DNA from: CAVTWY01 sp963738615
GTDB taxonomy: Bacteria > Pseudomonadota > Gammaproteobacteria > Burkholderiales > Burkholderiaceae_C
Direction: 5' to 3'
DNA length: 64,000 nt
NCBI GenBank assembly: GCA_963738615.1
Contig: CAVTXI010000012.1
Span: 1,674,001-1,738,000, forward strand
Position numbers and translations under genes: made by a program. The notes under the pieces are model-generated. The model worked only from the letters and a program-made list of their open reading frames with translations, was not told the origin of the DNA and did no database searches. Positions 46,987-55,667 of this stretch are shown piece after piece; position 1 is the stretch's first letter, and each line of letters starts with the position of its first letter.

Positions 46987-47379
46987 TCAGCGCTTGCTGA
47001 ACTGCTTGCGGCGACGCGCGCCGTGCAGGCCGACCTTCTTGCGTTCGACCTCGCGTGCGTCGCGGGTCACGAAGCCGGCCTGGCTCAGCCCGGGCTTGAG
47101 CGCGGCGTCGTAGTCGATCAACGCACGCGTGATGCCGTGGCGAACCGCGCCGGCTTGGCCGGATTCGCCACCACCGTGCACGTTGACCTTGATGTCGAAC
47201 GCGCCGTCGTTGTTCGTCAGCATCAACGGCTGCTTGGCAATCATGATCAACGTCTGGCGACCGAAGTACTGCTCGATCGACTTGCCGTTGACCTTGATGT
47301 TGCCATCGCCCTTCTTCATGAACACGCGCGCCACCGAAGACTTGCGGCGGCCCGTGCCGTGGTTCCATTCACCGATCAT
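46987..47379 (-). CDS. rpsI: 30S ribosomal protein S9
   Basis: A 130-residue ribosomal protein with intact frame. GTGRRKSSVARVF near the start, LTNNDGAFDIKVNVHGGGES and the basic end GLHGARRRKQFSKR, which reaches the P-site tRNA, are all present. It begins 8 bases after rplM, the universal rplM-rpsI operon. Confidence 0.98.
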   Translation of the reverse strand: MIGEWNHGTGRRKSSVARVFMKKGDGNIKVNGKSIEQYFGRQTLIMIAKQPLMLTNNDGAFDIKVNVHGGGESGQAGAVRHGITRALIDYDAALKPGLSQAGFVTRDAREVERKKVGLHGARRRKQFSKR

Positions 47380-47387
47380 CGTGGCTC

Positions 47388-47816
47388 CTAGATCTCGAGC
47401 GTCTTGGGTTGCTGAGCGGTGTGCGGGTGCGTGGCACCGGCGTAAACCTTCAGCTTCTTGACCATCGCATAGCCCAGCGGGCCTTTGGGCAACATGCCCT
47501 TGACCGCCTTCTCGAGCGCGCGGCCCGGGTGCTTTGCCTGCATGTCCTTGAACTTCGTGGCGATGATGCCGCCCGGGTAGCCCGTGTGACGGTAGTAGAT
47601 CTTGTCTTCGGCTTTGTTGCCGGTGACGCGGAGCTTCTCGGCGTTGATGACGACGATGAAATCGCCGGTGTCGACGTGAGGCGTGTAGATGGCTTTGTGC
47701 TTGCCGCGCAAACGGTGTGCTGCTTCGCTGGCAACACGACCGAGCACCTTGTCGGTGGCGTCAATCACAAACCACTCATGCTTCACTTCGGCCGGCTTGG
47801 CGCTGAAGGTCTTCAT
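47388..47816 (-). CDS. rplM: 50S ribosomal protein L13
   Basis: A 142-residue ribosomal protein with intact frame. Markers are HEWFVIDATDKVLGRVASEA, YTPHVDTGDFIVVINAEKLR and KGMLPKGPLGYAMVKKLKVY. It is the first gene of the rplM-rpsI operon, probably with the envelope genes and erpA downstream. L13 represses its own operon in E. coli by binding the mRNA leader. Confidence 0.98.
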   Translation of the reverse strand: MKTFSAKPAEVKHEWFVIDATDKVLGRVASEAAHRLRGKHKAIYTPHVDTGDFIVVINAEKLRVTGNKAEDKIYYRHTGYPGGIIATKFKDMQAKHPGRALEKAVKGMLPKGPLGYAMVKKLKVYAGATHPHTAQQPKTLEI

Positions 47817-48186
47817 GGGGGATTCTTTCGGGTACCCGGCCTGTGCACCCCATGGTGTTCACTCATTGGGTGGCCCTTGGTGCTGCTTGTACGGACCCGC
47901 TCGCGCGAGCTGCAGCCTCTCGGGATTTCCCCGGCCGTATGGAGGAGCCCAACAGTCTAGCAGAGCCGGTGTGACGACGGCCGTCCGCGCATGCCACGCC
48001 GCATTGGGGCCCGAGTCGCCAGCAGCATAGTGCGATGCAGCAATATTACCTATGCCGCTATGAGATTCGTATGCTGCGTTGCAACAATCACAAGCTGAGT
48101 GTGGCTCGCCGATGTACGATCGTTTAACTTGCAAAGCCGCTTCGTGACCTCCGCGCGACGGCTGCGGGTCGACCGATCGGACATCG
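47817..48186. promoter_or_regulatory. Leader and promoter region of rplM-rpsI; divergent from a GNAT gene
   Basis: No gene is seen in these 370 bases. On the minus strand an extended -10 element TGC-TAGACT (hexamer at 47954-47959) lies about 140 bases before rplM. A 12-base palindrome GCTCGCGCGAGC lies at 47899-47910 inside the resulting leader and could be part of an L13 autoregulatory fold. No clear -35 was found. The part next to the GNAT gene is AT-richer and probably holds its promoter. Confidence 0.4.
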
Positions 48187-48879
48187 ATGACCAGCCCAGA
48201 CCCGAGCCAGGGCCACGAAGCCCCGACTTCCGAACCCACGAGGGACCCGGCGGGCACAACCTTGGCCCGGGCGTTCGACTGGGTGCCGATCCGCGCCTTG
48301 TCGGCCCGCCACCGCCCCCGGATCCTGAAACACCTGCTGGCCCTCGAGAGCCACGATCGCTACCTGCGTTTTGGCAGCGTGGCGACCGACGCACAGATCA
48401 CGCACTACGTCGACCTGATCGACTTCGAGAGCGACGAAGTCTTCGGCATCTTCAACCGACGCCTCGAGCTGCTGGCCGCTGCACATCTGGCCTACGGTCG
48501 CGCGCGTCCGGCGCAACGCGAACCTCTGTCTACCGAGTTCGGCGTGTCGGTCGCGCAGCGCGTACGCGGACGCGGATACGGTACGCGGCTCTTCGAACGC
48601 GCGGCGCTGAATGCGCGCAACCGCGGCGTCGGGCGCCTGACCATCCATGCGCTAAGCGAAAACCACCCGATGCTGCTGATCGCGCGCAAGGCCGGCGCGA
48701 TCGTGGTTCGCGATGGCAGCGAATCGCAAGCCGAGGTGATCCTGCCGCCCGGTGATCTGGGATCGCATTTCGAGCAACTTGTCGAGGACACCGCGGCGGC
48801 GCTGGACTTCCGGATGAAGGCCAACGCGAAGCGGGTTGGCGATTGGCTGACGGCGATGACGAGCGACAACGACAGCTGA
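48187..48879 (+). CDS. GNAT-family N-acetyltransferase
   Basis: A 230-residue cytoplasmic protein with one GNAT domain (about residues 40-180). The acetyl-CoA loop is VSVAQRVRGRGYGTRLFERA, and the second conserved strand leads to ENHPMLLIARKAGA. LESHDRYLRFG near the start is common to the AcuA-like/ribosomal-type group. The acceptor is unknown. It is divergent from rplM. Confidence 0.82.
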   Translation: MTSPDPSQGHEAPTSEPTRDPAGTTLARAFDWVPIRALSARHRPRILKHLLALESHDRYLRFGSVATDAQITHYVDLIDFESDEVFGIFNRRLELLAAAHLAYGRARPAQREPLSTEFGVSVAQRVRGRGYGTRLFERAALNARNRGVGRLTIHALSENHPMLLIARKAGAIVVRDGSESQAEVILPPGDLGSHFEQLVEDTAAALDFRMKANAKRVGDWLTAMTSDNDS

Positions 48880-48880
48880 T

Positions 48881-49140
48881 CCTGGCCCCCACTCCGACTT
48901 CGGCGGGCGCTTCCACCGCCAGCGGCTTTGTCGGGTTCGACGGCGGCTCGCGCGTTTTCGAACAGGGCATGGCCTACGAACTTCGTACGGGCCTGGACCC
49001 CAACGGCGCGGCGCCCTACACATCGTGGCGCGGGACCGGGTGGACAACACGTCGGTATTCATTCACGAATTGGGGCATGCGCTGGCCTTCAACGGCCGGC
49101 GCGACAACAACAGCGTGCTGGCGATGTGTCGACATGGGGG
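48881..49140 (+). pseudogene. Remnant of a secreted HExxH metalloprotease-like gene
   Basis: Two frames together give VGFDGGSRVFEQGMAYELRT, GLDPNGAAPYTSWRG and DNTSVFIHELGHALAFNGRRD. The HELGH zinc motif and the neighbouring wording match exported proteins of about 300 residues with a zincin fold, often carrying PEP-CTERM sorting signals. Only about 85 codons remain. There is no signal peptide and no continuation before the glycosyltransferase gene. It is a gene fragment directly after the GNAT gene. Confidence 0.55.
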
Positions 49141-49275
49141 GACCATGCTCGTCGGGCTTTCGGGGCTGAAGTGGCTCACGCGACGCACCCCTCGTCGACG
49201 GGTCTGCGGCGGACCGCCGCGCGTGAACTAAGAGACAAGCCGCGCGACAGGCCCCAACCTAAAATCGCGGGCTTC

Positions 49276-50475
49276 ATGAAAGTCGCCTTCGAGATCCTGC
49301 TGCTGCTGAGTGGCGCGGCGTTGGCAGTGCCCCTGCTGTTCTTCGCATGGCAGGCCATGGGCTACGTGCGCGAGCGTTCGCGCCACGACCCCGAGCCTTC
49401 GACCGCACCCGCGGTGCCCTGCAGGCTTGCGATCATCGTGCCCTCGCACAATGAAGCCGGCGGCATCGCCGTCACCGTGAAGGCGCTGTTGCCCGAGCTT
49501 GCGCCGCATGACCGTCTGGTCGTCATCGCCGACAACTGCACCGACGACACCGCCGCGCATGCGCGGCAAGCGGGCGCGAGCGTGATCGAACGTCACGATG
49601 CCGAGCGTCGAGGCAAAGGTTATGCGCTCGACTTCGGCATGCAGCATCTGCGCGCGGACCCTCCCGACGTGGTGCTGGTCGTCGACGCCGACTGCCGGCT
49701 CGAGCCGGGCTCGGCTGCGCGTCTGGGTGCGATGGTGATGTCGCTTGGCCGCCCGGTGCAGGCGCGCTACGACATGCTGCTGCCCAACGCCGACGCGTCG
49801 CCGGGTCTGCGCGTCACAGCCTTCGCGTGGCGCGTCAAGACGCATGTGCGAAGCCTGGGCCAGCGCTTCATGCGCGCGCCCAATCAACTGCTGGGCACCG
49901 GCATGGCATTCCCGTGGGCCACGCTGGCCGCGGCCGACCTTGCCACCGGCGCCATCGTCGAAGACCTGAAGCTCGGCGTCGAATGCGCGGTGGCCGGCAC
50001 GCCCGCGGTCTACGCGCCGTCGGCCCGCGTCATCAGCGAGTTCCCCAGTTCCGATCAGGCCGCCGCGAAGCAGAAGGAACGCTGGGAGCGCGGGCACCTG
50101 GGCATCATGGCGACCTTCGTGCCCGGGCTCGTGAAAGACGCGCTGCGTTTGCGTCGGCCCGAACTGCTGCTGCTCGCACTCGACATCTGCGTGCCGCCCC
50201 TCGCGCTGCTGGCTGTCGGGCTCATCGCATGGTCCATCGTTGCGCTGGGGGTGGGCTTTGTCTTGACCATGCCGACGCTGCTGGTGGCAGGCTTGGTGCT
50301 GCCGCTGATCTTCGCCTTGACGATCGTCGCGTTGTGGCACGCGGTTGGCCGCGATCTGCTGAGTGGTGCACACGCGCTGGCCATCCCCGGCTACGTGCTC
50401 GCGAAGATTCCGACCTACGTGAAGGCGCTTCTGGGTCGCAGCGGGCCGGGCTGGGTTCGCACCGATCGCAACTAG
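49276..50475 (+). CDS. Family 2 glycosyltransferase, membrane-bound
   Basis: A 399-residue GT-A-type glycosyltransferase. One membrane helix starts the protein (FEILLLLSGAALAVPLLFFA). The catalytic domain has IIVPSHNEAGGI, VIADNCTDDTA, VLVVDADCRLEPG (DxD), GTGMAFPW and QKERWERGHLG (QxxRW-like). Two to three helices follow at the carboxy end, as in processive polysaccharide synthases. The ATG at 49276 was chosen because the helix starts there; the frame upstream covers the protease remnant. It may make an extracellular polysaccharide, but no partner genes are near. Confidence 0.87.
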   Translation: MKVAFEILLLLSGAALAVPLLFFAWQAMGYVRERSRHDPEPSTAPAVPCRLAIIVPSHNEAGGIAVTVKALLPELAPHDRLVVIADNCTDDTAAHARQAGASVIERHDAERRGKGYALDFGMQHLRADPPDVVLVVDADCRLEPGSAARLGAMVMSLGRPVQARYDMLLPNADASPGLRVTAFAWRVKTHVRSLGQRFMRAPNQLLGTGMAFPWATLAAADLATGAIVEDLKLGVECAVAGTPAVYAPSARVISEFPSSDQAAAKQKERWERGHLGIMATFVPGLVKDALRLRRPELLLLALDICVPPLALLAVGLIAWSIVALGVGFVLTMPTLLVAGLVLPLIFALTIVALWHAVGRDLLSGAHALAIPGYVLAKIPTYVKALLGRSGPGWVRTDRN

Positions 50476-50517
50476 GAATGGGCCTGCAATCAGGTCCGTC
50501 GAGACCTTGCCCCTCGT

Positions 50518-50913
50518 TCACTCCAGGTACACCTTCCAACGCGTCGGCAGCCCAACCCACCGCTCGCGCTTGCGATCCGTGACCGTGTACGACGGCTCGG
50601 GCAGGCCGTCGTCGGCGAAGCATCCGCCAGCGATGCCGATCTTGTCTGGCAGTGCCGAGACGAACCAATAAAGCGTGGTGCCGCATCGCTCGCAGAAGTG
50701 ACGCTCCTGGTCGTGCTTCTGCGTCTGATGATGAAACGCGTAGACCTTCGTCGCGCCGTCGATCGACACAACGGCCGTCCGATCGAAGTACGCCGAGATA
50801 CCGAACGCGCTGCCGGTGCGGCGCTTGCAATTCGTGCAATGGCACACCGCGTGCATCGTCGGCAGCGCCGACACGGTGATCGAGGCTTGGCCGCATGCGC
50901 ATGTTGCTGTCAT
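50518..50913 (-). CDS. GFA-family (glutathione-dependent formaldehyde-activating enzyme-like) protein
   Basis: A 131-residue zinc protein of the GFA/CENP-V family. The cysteine pairs are CACGQ near the start, CHCTNCKRRTGSAFG, and HFCERCGTTLYW. Only a few family members act with S-hydroxymethylglutathione; most have no known substrate. It is convergent with the glycosyltransferase gene and 19 bases downstream of the DUF2569 gene. Confidence 0.86.
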   Translation of the reverse strand: MTATCACGQASITVSALPTMHAVCHCTNCKRRTGSAFGISAYFDRTAVVSIDGATKVYAFHHQTQKHDQERHFCERCGTTLYWFVSALPDKIGIAGGCFADDGLPEPSYTVTDRKRERWVGLPTRWKVYLE

Positions 50914-50932
50914 GGTGTTCTCCAAAGGCTGG

Positions 50933-51427
50933 CTACGACCCGTAGGTGGCATCCACGCGCCTTGACCGGTTGAGGTAGGCAAAGCACAGCGTGAAGAAGA
51001 CGAGGCTCGGGATGAGACTGATTTCGACCTGCAACAGAAGCCGCTCACCCGGCACCGGCGCGGTCGCGACTTCGATCGCGGTGGTGACAACGTCGACCGC
51101 CAACCCGAACAGCAGGGCGTGTTTGGCCGTGTCGACGGCGTTCGGACGGACGAGCCACAGCCGTATGCCGGCATAAACGCCGAATGCAACCGCACATGCC
51201 GAAAGCAACAGCGACGCAAGGACCGATACCTGCACGCCAAATGGCTTGGCAGCCAAGGGAGTCGCGTTGGCGTACACATACGCCATGAGACACACCGACA
51301 GGATCGGACCGACCACCGTGAACATCAGGCACAGCATGAGGAGCCATCCGCGGACGCCCTTGTACTGGGCACCAGACGGCAGGCTTGCCTGCAAGCCTGT
51401 AGAACTGCGCAGCGTGGACTCATTCAT
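50933..51427 (-). CDS. DUF2569-family membrane protein
   Basis: A 164-residue protein with four membrane segments: WLLMLCLMFTVVGPILSVCL, VSVLASLLLSACAVAFGVYA, ALLFGLAVDVVTTAIEVATA and LIPSLVFFTLCFAYLNRSRR. The GVRGWLLMLCL start and YLNRSRRVDATYG end are typical of DUF2569. Function unknown. The ATG at 51427 was chosen from the family boundary. It is divergent from maiA with about 250 bases between them, where I see nothing else. Confidence 0.82.
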   Translation of the reverse strand: MNESTLRSSTGLQASLPSGAQYKGVRGWLLMLCLMFTVVGPILSVCLMAYVYANATPLAAKPFGVQVSVLASLLLSACAVAFGVYAGIRLWLVRPNAVDTAKHALLFGLAVDVVTTAIEVATAPVPGERLLLQVEISLIPSLVFFTLCFAYLNRSRRVDATYGS

Positions 51428-51675
51428 TGGGTTTTCCCGGTTTCCCCGAACAACGAACCTCGGGGATTCTGAACGTCGCCCGGTCGAATCGGCACGCGTC
51501 CGATGAACTGCAGCTGGACGCGATGAGTTGTGGTGAGCTGAGACGGCCCGCAGAGACGCCCCCGTTCGGGAAGAGCAGCAACCCGAACGAAACCCAAGCC
51601 ATTCATCGCTGCCAGCTGCCACTACCATCGATGGCAACCCACCGTCGTGGTCATCAAGCCGCCAGAGTCACACCC

Positions 51676-52347
51676 ATGACCAAGCAATCCCCACGCCTCG
51701 TCCTACACGGCTTCTTCTACAGCTCAGCCGCGTACCGCGTGCGCATCGCGCTGAACCTGAAGGGCCTGGCATGGCGCCACGTGGGCGTGAACCTGCGCAC
51801 CGGCGAGCAGAAGAGTGCCGCGTACCTCGCGAAAAACCCCGGTGGCCTGGTGCCCGCGCTCGAGATCGGCGACGACACGGTGTTGACGCAGTCGTTGGTG
51901 ATCATCGACCACCTGGACCGCTTTCAGCCCGAGCCGGCGCTGGTTCCAGCGGTGGGCAGCGCGCGCGACCGCGTACTCGAGATTTCGCATGCCATCGCAA
52001 GCGACATCCATCCGCTGAACAACCTGCGCGTGCTGAAGTACCTGGTGGGGCCGCTGGCGCTGAGCGAAGCGCAGAAGAACACCTGGTACGCGCACTGGAT
52101 CGTCGAAGGCTTTCGCACCCTCGAGGCGCTGTTGCCCGACCGCCTGCTCGAACGCGACGGCTGGTGCGTGGGTGACGCGCCGACGATGGCCGACTGCTGT
52201 CTGGTGCCGCAGGTGGCGAACGCGATGCGCATGAAGGTCGACATCGCCGCGTTCCCGAAGGTGCTGCGCGCCGACGCCTTCGCGCGCCAGCATCCGGCGT
52301 TCGATGCGGCCGCGCCGCAGAAGCAGCCGGACTACGTCGCAGGGTGA
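51676..52347 (+). CDS. maiA: Maleylacetoacetate isomerase, zeta-class glutathione transferase
   Basis: A 223-residue cytoplasmic enzyme. The glutathione site is FYSSAAYRVRIALNLKGL, with Ala where many members have Cys, followed by NPGGLVPALEIGDDTVLTQS. The carboxy-terminal helical domain shows ISHAIASDIHPLNNLRVLKY and GDAPTMADCCLVPQVANA. It isomerises maleylacetoacetate in tyrosine or homogentisate breakdown, or a similar cis-enone such as maleylpyruvate. No homogentisate or gentisate dioxygenase gene is near. The ATG at 51676 fits the family. The stop overlaps the next gene. Confidence 0.87.
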   Translation: MTKQSPRLVLHGFFYSSAAYRVRIALNLKGLAWRHVGVNLRTGEQKSAAYLAKNPGGLVPALEIGDDTVLTQSLVIIDHLDRFQPEPALVPAVGSARDRVLEISHAIASDIHPLNNLRVLKYLVGPLALSEAQKNTWYAHWIVEGFRTLEALLPDRLLERDGWCVGDAPTMADCCLVPQVANAMRMKVDIAAFPKVLRADAFARQHPAFDAAAPQKQPDYVAG

Positions 52348-54422
52348 CGGCGCCGCGTTCTGGCGGCGGGTCTGCCCGGGCCGGGTGGCTCTACGCCGCG
52401 ACCATCTTCGCCAGCGCCTTCCTGCTGTTCCTGGTGCAGCCGATCATGGCCAAGCAGATCCTGCCGTGGTTCGGCGGCTCGGCTGCCGTGTGGTCGGTGT
52501 GCATGGTGTTCTTTCAGGTGACGCTGCTGGCGGGCTATGCGTATGCCGACCTGGCGGTGCGCAAGCTCACGCCGCGCACGCAGGCCACGCTGCATGTGGT
52601 GCTGCTGGCCGCAAGCCTTGCCACGTTGCCGATCCTCGCGGCCGAACGCTGGAAGCCCGCACCCGGCGACGAACCCACGCTGTTGATCCTGGCGCTGCTG
52701 GTGGCCACGATCGGGCTGCCCTACTTTCTGCTGTCGACCACCGGGCCGCTGCTTCAGGCGTGGCTGGCGCGCGCACCGTGGGCGTCGGCGTCCGGTGTGT
52801 ACCGCTATTTCTCGTTGTCGAACTTCGCATCGCTGCTGGCTCTGCTGTTGTACCCGGTGATGCTCGAACCCTACTGGCCGCTGCGCACGCAGGCGCTGGT
52901 GTGGTCGGTGGGCTTCGGCGTTTTCACCTTGCTTGCTGCGACCGTAGCGTGGCATGCGGCGCGCCTGCCGGTCGACGCACCACGCGCTGCGGCGGACGAT
53001 CCACGCAACACCACCGACACCACCGACACCACCAACACCGCTGAAGCCGCGCATCGCCCCTGGCTGTGGCTCGCGCTGCCCGCCATGGGGTCGTGGCTGC
53101 TGCTGGCGGTGACCAACCACCTGACGCACCACGTCGCGTCGATCCCGTTCTTGTGGGTGCTGCCGCTGGTCACGTACCTGGTGACGTTCATCCTGTGTTT
53201 CGAAAGCGATCGTTGGTACCGGCGCAGCGTGTTCGTGCCGCTGGCGGTGGTGTCGCTGGTCGGGTCGGCGTGGCTGTTGACGCAACCCGACGGCGAGCGC
53301 CTGATCACCGGGCTGCCTGCCTTCACCGCGGCGTTGTTCGTGCTGTGCATGGTGCTGCACGGCGAAACCGCGCGCATGAAACCGGCGCCGCGATACCTGA
53401 CGCGCTTCTACCTGATGCTGTCGGCAGGCGGCGCGCTGGGTGGCGCGTTCGTCGGGCTTGTCGCGCCCCTCGCCTTCGACGGCAGCTACGAGTTCGGCCT
53501 GGGCCTGTTCCTCGTCGCGATGCTGGGCGTGGCGGTGTTCGGGCAACGACGAACAGGCGCGTGGGCCAGCGTGGCGATCGCCGCGGCCTGCGCCGCGTTC
53601 CTGTGGGACCAGACGCGCACCGACCACCGCGACGCACGCGTGCTGACGCGCAACTTCTACGGCACGCTTCAGACCTACGACACGCGCGAAGACGCCGACC
53701 CGAAAGACGCGCGCCGCATCCTGCTGCACGGGTCGATCAAGCACGGCGAGCAGCTCCTTGCACCCGAACGTGCGCGTGAACCCACCGCGTACTATGGCGA
53801 GACATCCGGCATCGGCCACGTTCTGCTCGCCCTGCCCGCGGACAAGCCTGCGCGCGTCGGCCTGGTGGGCTTGGGTGCAGGCACGCTCGCGGTGTACGCA
53901 CGTGGTGGTGACGTCTATCGGCTGTACGAACTCGACCCCGAGATCTTCGACCTCGCGCGCCGCGAGTTCACGTTCCTGCGCGATACACCTGCGCGCATCG
54001 AAGACGTGGTCGGCGACGCGCGGCTGTCGATGGAACGCGAAGCGGCGCAGGCCTTCAACGTCCTCGCGGTCGACGCGTTCTCGGGCGGCTCAGTGCCGGT
54101 TCACCTGCTGACCGTGCAAGCGCTCGACTTGTACCTGAAGCACCTTGCACCGCGCGGCGTACTCGCGTTCCACCTGACCAACCGACACCTCGACCTGCCA
54201 CCGGTGGTGCTGGCCGCGGCGCGAGGGCGTGGACTGCACGCGGTGGTGGTGCGCGACGAGGCGGAAAACAGCGAACACCTGCGGCGCACCACATGGCTGT
54301 TGATCGCGCGCGAGGCCGACCGGCTTCGTGTGCCGTCGATCGCCGACTTGGTCATCGATGTGAAGCCTGCGGCCCGCGCGTGGACCGACGACTTCAACGA
54401 CCTGATCAGCGCGGTGAAGTAG
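52344..54422 (+). CDS. Membrane-fused spermidine-synthase-like protein
   Basis: A 692-residue fusion of about 12 membrane helices (residues 15-420) and a SAM-binding spermidine-synthase-like domain (residues 450-680). Typical membrane segments are FLVQPIMAKQILPWFGGSAA and LPYFLLSTTGPLLQAWLARA. The SAM motif is GLVGLGAGTLAVYARGGDVY with Glu in YELDPE, followed by VGDARLSME and LAVDAFSGGSVPVHLLT. Such fusions are common and uncharacterised; aminopropyl transfer is not proven. The start is a GTG that overlaps the maiA stop (GTGA). A Thr/Asp repeat (TTDTTDTTN) lies in a loop near residue 225. Confidence 0.85.
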   Translation: MTAPRSGGGSARAGWLYAATIFASAFLLFLVQPIMAKQILPWFGGSAAVWSVCMVFFQVTLLAGYAYADLAVRKLTPRTQATLHVVLLAASLATLPILAAERWKPAPGDEPTLLILALLVATIGLPYFLLSTTGPLLQAWLARAPWASASGVYRYFSLSNFASLLALLLYPVMLEPYWPLRTQALVWSVGFGVFTLLAATVAWHAARLPVDAPRAAADDPRNTTDTTDTTNTAEAAHRPWLWLALPAMGSWLLLAVTNHLTHHVASIPFLWVLPLVTYLVTFILCFESDRWYRRSVFVPLAVVSLVGSAWLLTQPDGERLITGLPAFTAALFVLCMVLHGETARMKPAPRYLTRFYLMLSAGGALGGAFVGLVAPLAFDGSYEFGLGLFLVAMLGVAVFGQRRTGAWASVAIAAACAAFLWDQTRTDHRDARVLTRNFYGTLQTYDTREDADPKDARRILLHGSIKHGEQLLAPERAREPTAYYGETSGIGHVLLALPADKPARVGLVGLGAGTLAVYARGGDVYRLYELDPEIFDLARREFTFLRDTPARIEDVVGDARLSMEREAAQAFNVLAVDAFSGGSVPVHLLTVQALDLYLKHLAPRGVLAFHLTNRHLDLPPVVLAAARGRGLHAVVVRDEAENSEHLRRTTWLLIAREADRLRVPSIADLVIDVKPAARAWTDDFNDLISAVK

Positions 54423-54945
54423 GCAGCGATTCGGGCGCTTCCACGACAAAGCCGCGGATCAACACGGCTTGCCGTTGCGGCATCAACGGTTGGAGGCTGC
54501 CGACGAACACGCGTCGACTCAACCACGCGTGTGGCCCTTCGGGTGCCGTGACGCGGATCGCCGAGACCGCGTAGCGCGTGCCGTCACGACCGGTGCCGTT
54601 CGCGGGGTCGTCGATGAGCACGCGGTTGTCGATCGTGAGAACAGCGCCGTCGTGCGTTCGCATCTCATACAGCGCGTGCAACTCTCGCACGCCGTCGGCG
54701 CGCCAGAGCTGGCGGTCAGCTCCGCCGCGAAGCACGCTGCCGTGCAGCGCGTCGAAACCCTCACCGCCCCAGAACGTGCCGCCGACGATCGGGATCATGA
54801 AACGTTCGCCAAGTGGCGAACGGCCCATCGCCACTCGCTCGCCGATGTCGACGACGGCGTTCCATACCAACCGCGCGCCGAACGACGGCACGATCAGTGG
54901 GGCAACAAGCGTGCGCAATGCGTCGGTGTCGGCGGGCGTCGTCAT
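54406..54945 (-). CDS. DUF3237-family protein
   Basis: A 179-residue protein with a single DUF3237 beta-barrel domain, seen in RFMIPIVGGTFWGGEGFDAL, GGADRQLWRADGVRELHALY and IRVTAPEGPHAWLSRRVFVG. The biochemical role of the family is unknown; it is often found with aromatic-degradation genes. The start overlaps the TetR stop by four bases (ATGA), so it is the last gene of the ABC transporter-esterase operon. The 3' end overlaps the convergent fusion gene by 17 bases. Confidence 0.86.
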   Translation of the reverse strand: MTTPADTDALRTLVAPLIVPSFGARLVWNAVVDIGERVAMGRSPLGERFMIPIVGGTFWGGEGFDALHGSVLRGGADRQLWRADGVRELHALYEMRTHDGAVLTIDNRVLIDDPANGTGRDGTRYAVSAIRVTAPEGPHAWLSRRVFVGSLQPLMPQRQAVLIRGFVVEAPESLPTSPR

Positions 54946-55667
54946 CGCGCTTCCTTCGGCGCCGCGTGGACTTTCGCTTCAGGCAGCGCTTTCGCTTCAG
55001 GCAGCGCCTTCGCTTCAGGCAGCGCCTTCGTTTCAGGCAGCGCCATCGCCTGGCGCGCGACCGCATCGACAACACAGGCACGACGGCGGCGGCGCACAGC
55101 CTCGGGTGCTTGCGACCCTTCGAAGATCGCCGAGAACGTCGGTCGGTTCGATACGAAATGGAACGCCAGCGCGACGACGTTCGTGTACAGGTCCATCACC
55201 TCGAGGTCGCGGCGCATCGCTGCACTTTGTTGCCCGCGTTCGATCACGCGCTCGAGTCGGCGAACGCCTTCGAGGTTGCGCTCGCGGATGCCGGGAATCT
55301 GGCGCACGAAACGACCGCCCAGCAGGTTTTCGCCCATCACCAGGTGCACGAAAGCCGGGTGCGTGACATGCAGGTCGAACACGTAGCCAGCGTAAGCACG
55401 CAGCGCATCCATCGGCGCCATCGCGTCCAGGTCGGGCGGCGGCGGGTCGTCGCGAATGCTGGCGTAGGCGTGCTCGAGGGCCGCAGCGTAGAGCCCCTCC
55501 TTGCTGCCGAAGTGGTAGTACAGCATCCGCTTGCTGGTGCTGGTGCGCGCGGCGATGGCATCGACGCGCGCACCGGCAAGGCCGTGCTCGGCGAATTCGG
55601 CGATGGCAACCTCGAGGATGTCGAGTTGCACCGCGTCGAGTGGCGCCTTTCCAACCCTTACCGTCAT
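54942..55667 (-). CDS. TetR-family transcriptional regulator (paralogue 2)
   Basis: A 241-residue regulator. The helix-turn-helix is LAGARVDAIAARTSTSKRML followed by YYHFGSKEGLYAAALEHAYA, almost the same as the TetR at 39.4 kb. The effector domain (LHVTHPAFVHLVMGENLLGG) is also related. The carboxy end carries a tandem repeat of LPEAKA units encoded by 18-base repeats. The start shares a base with the esterase stop. Being part of the operon, it probably controls the operator pair at 61.87-61.91 kb in front of that operon and of fcs. Confidence 0.86.
   Translation of the reverse strand: MTVRVGKAPLDAVQLDILEVAIAEFAEHGLAGARVDAIAARTSTSKRMLYYHFGSKEGLYAAALEHAYASIRDDPPPPDLDAMAPMDALRAYAGYVFDLHVTHPAFVHLVMGENLLGGRFVRQIPGIRERNLEGVRRLERVIERGQQSAAMRRDLEVMDLYTNVVALAFHFVSNRPTFSAIFEGSQAPEAVRRRRRACVVDAVARQAMALPETKALPEAKALPEAKALPEAKVHAAPKEAR
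54971..55042. repeat. 18-bp tandem repeat, four units, in the TetR carboxy end
   Basis: Four head-to-tail copies of GCTTTCGCTTCAGGCAGC-like units (small third-position changes) encode the repeated LPEAKA or LPETKA hexapeptide on the minus strand. The unit length keeps the reading frame, so the number of copies can vary without harm to the gene. Confidence 0.85.
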
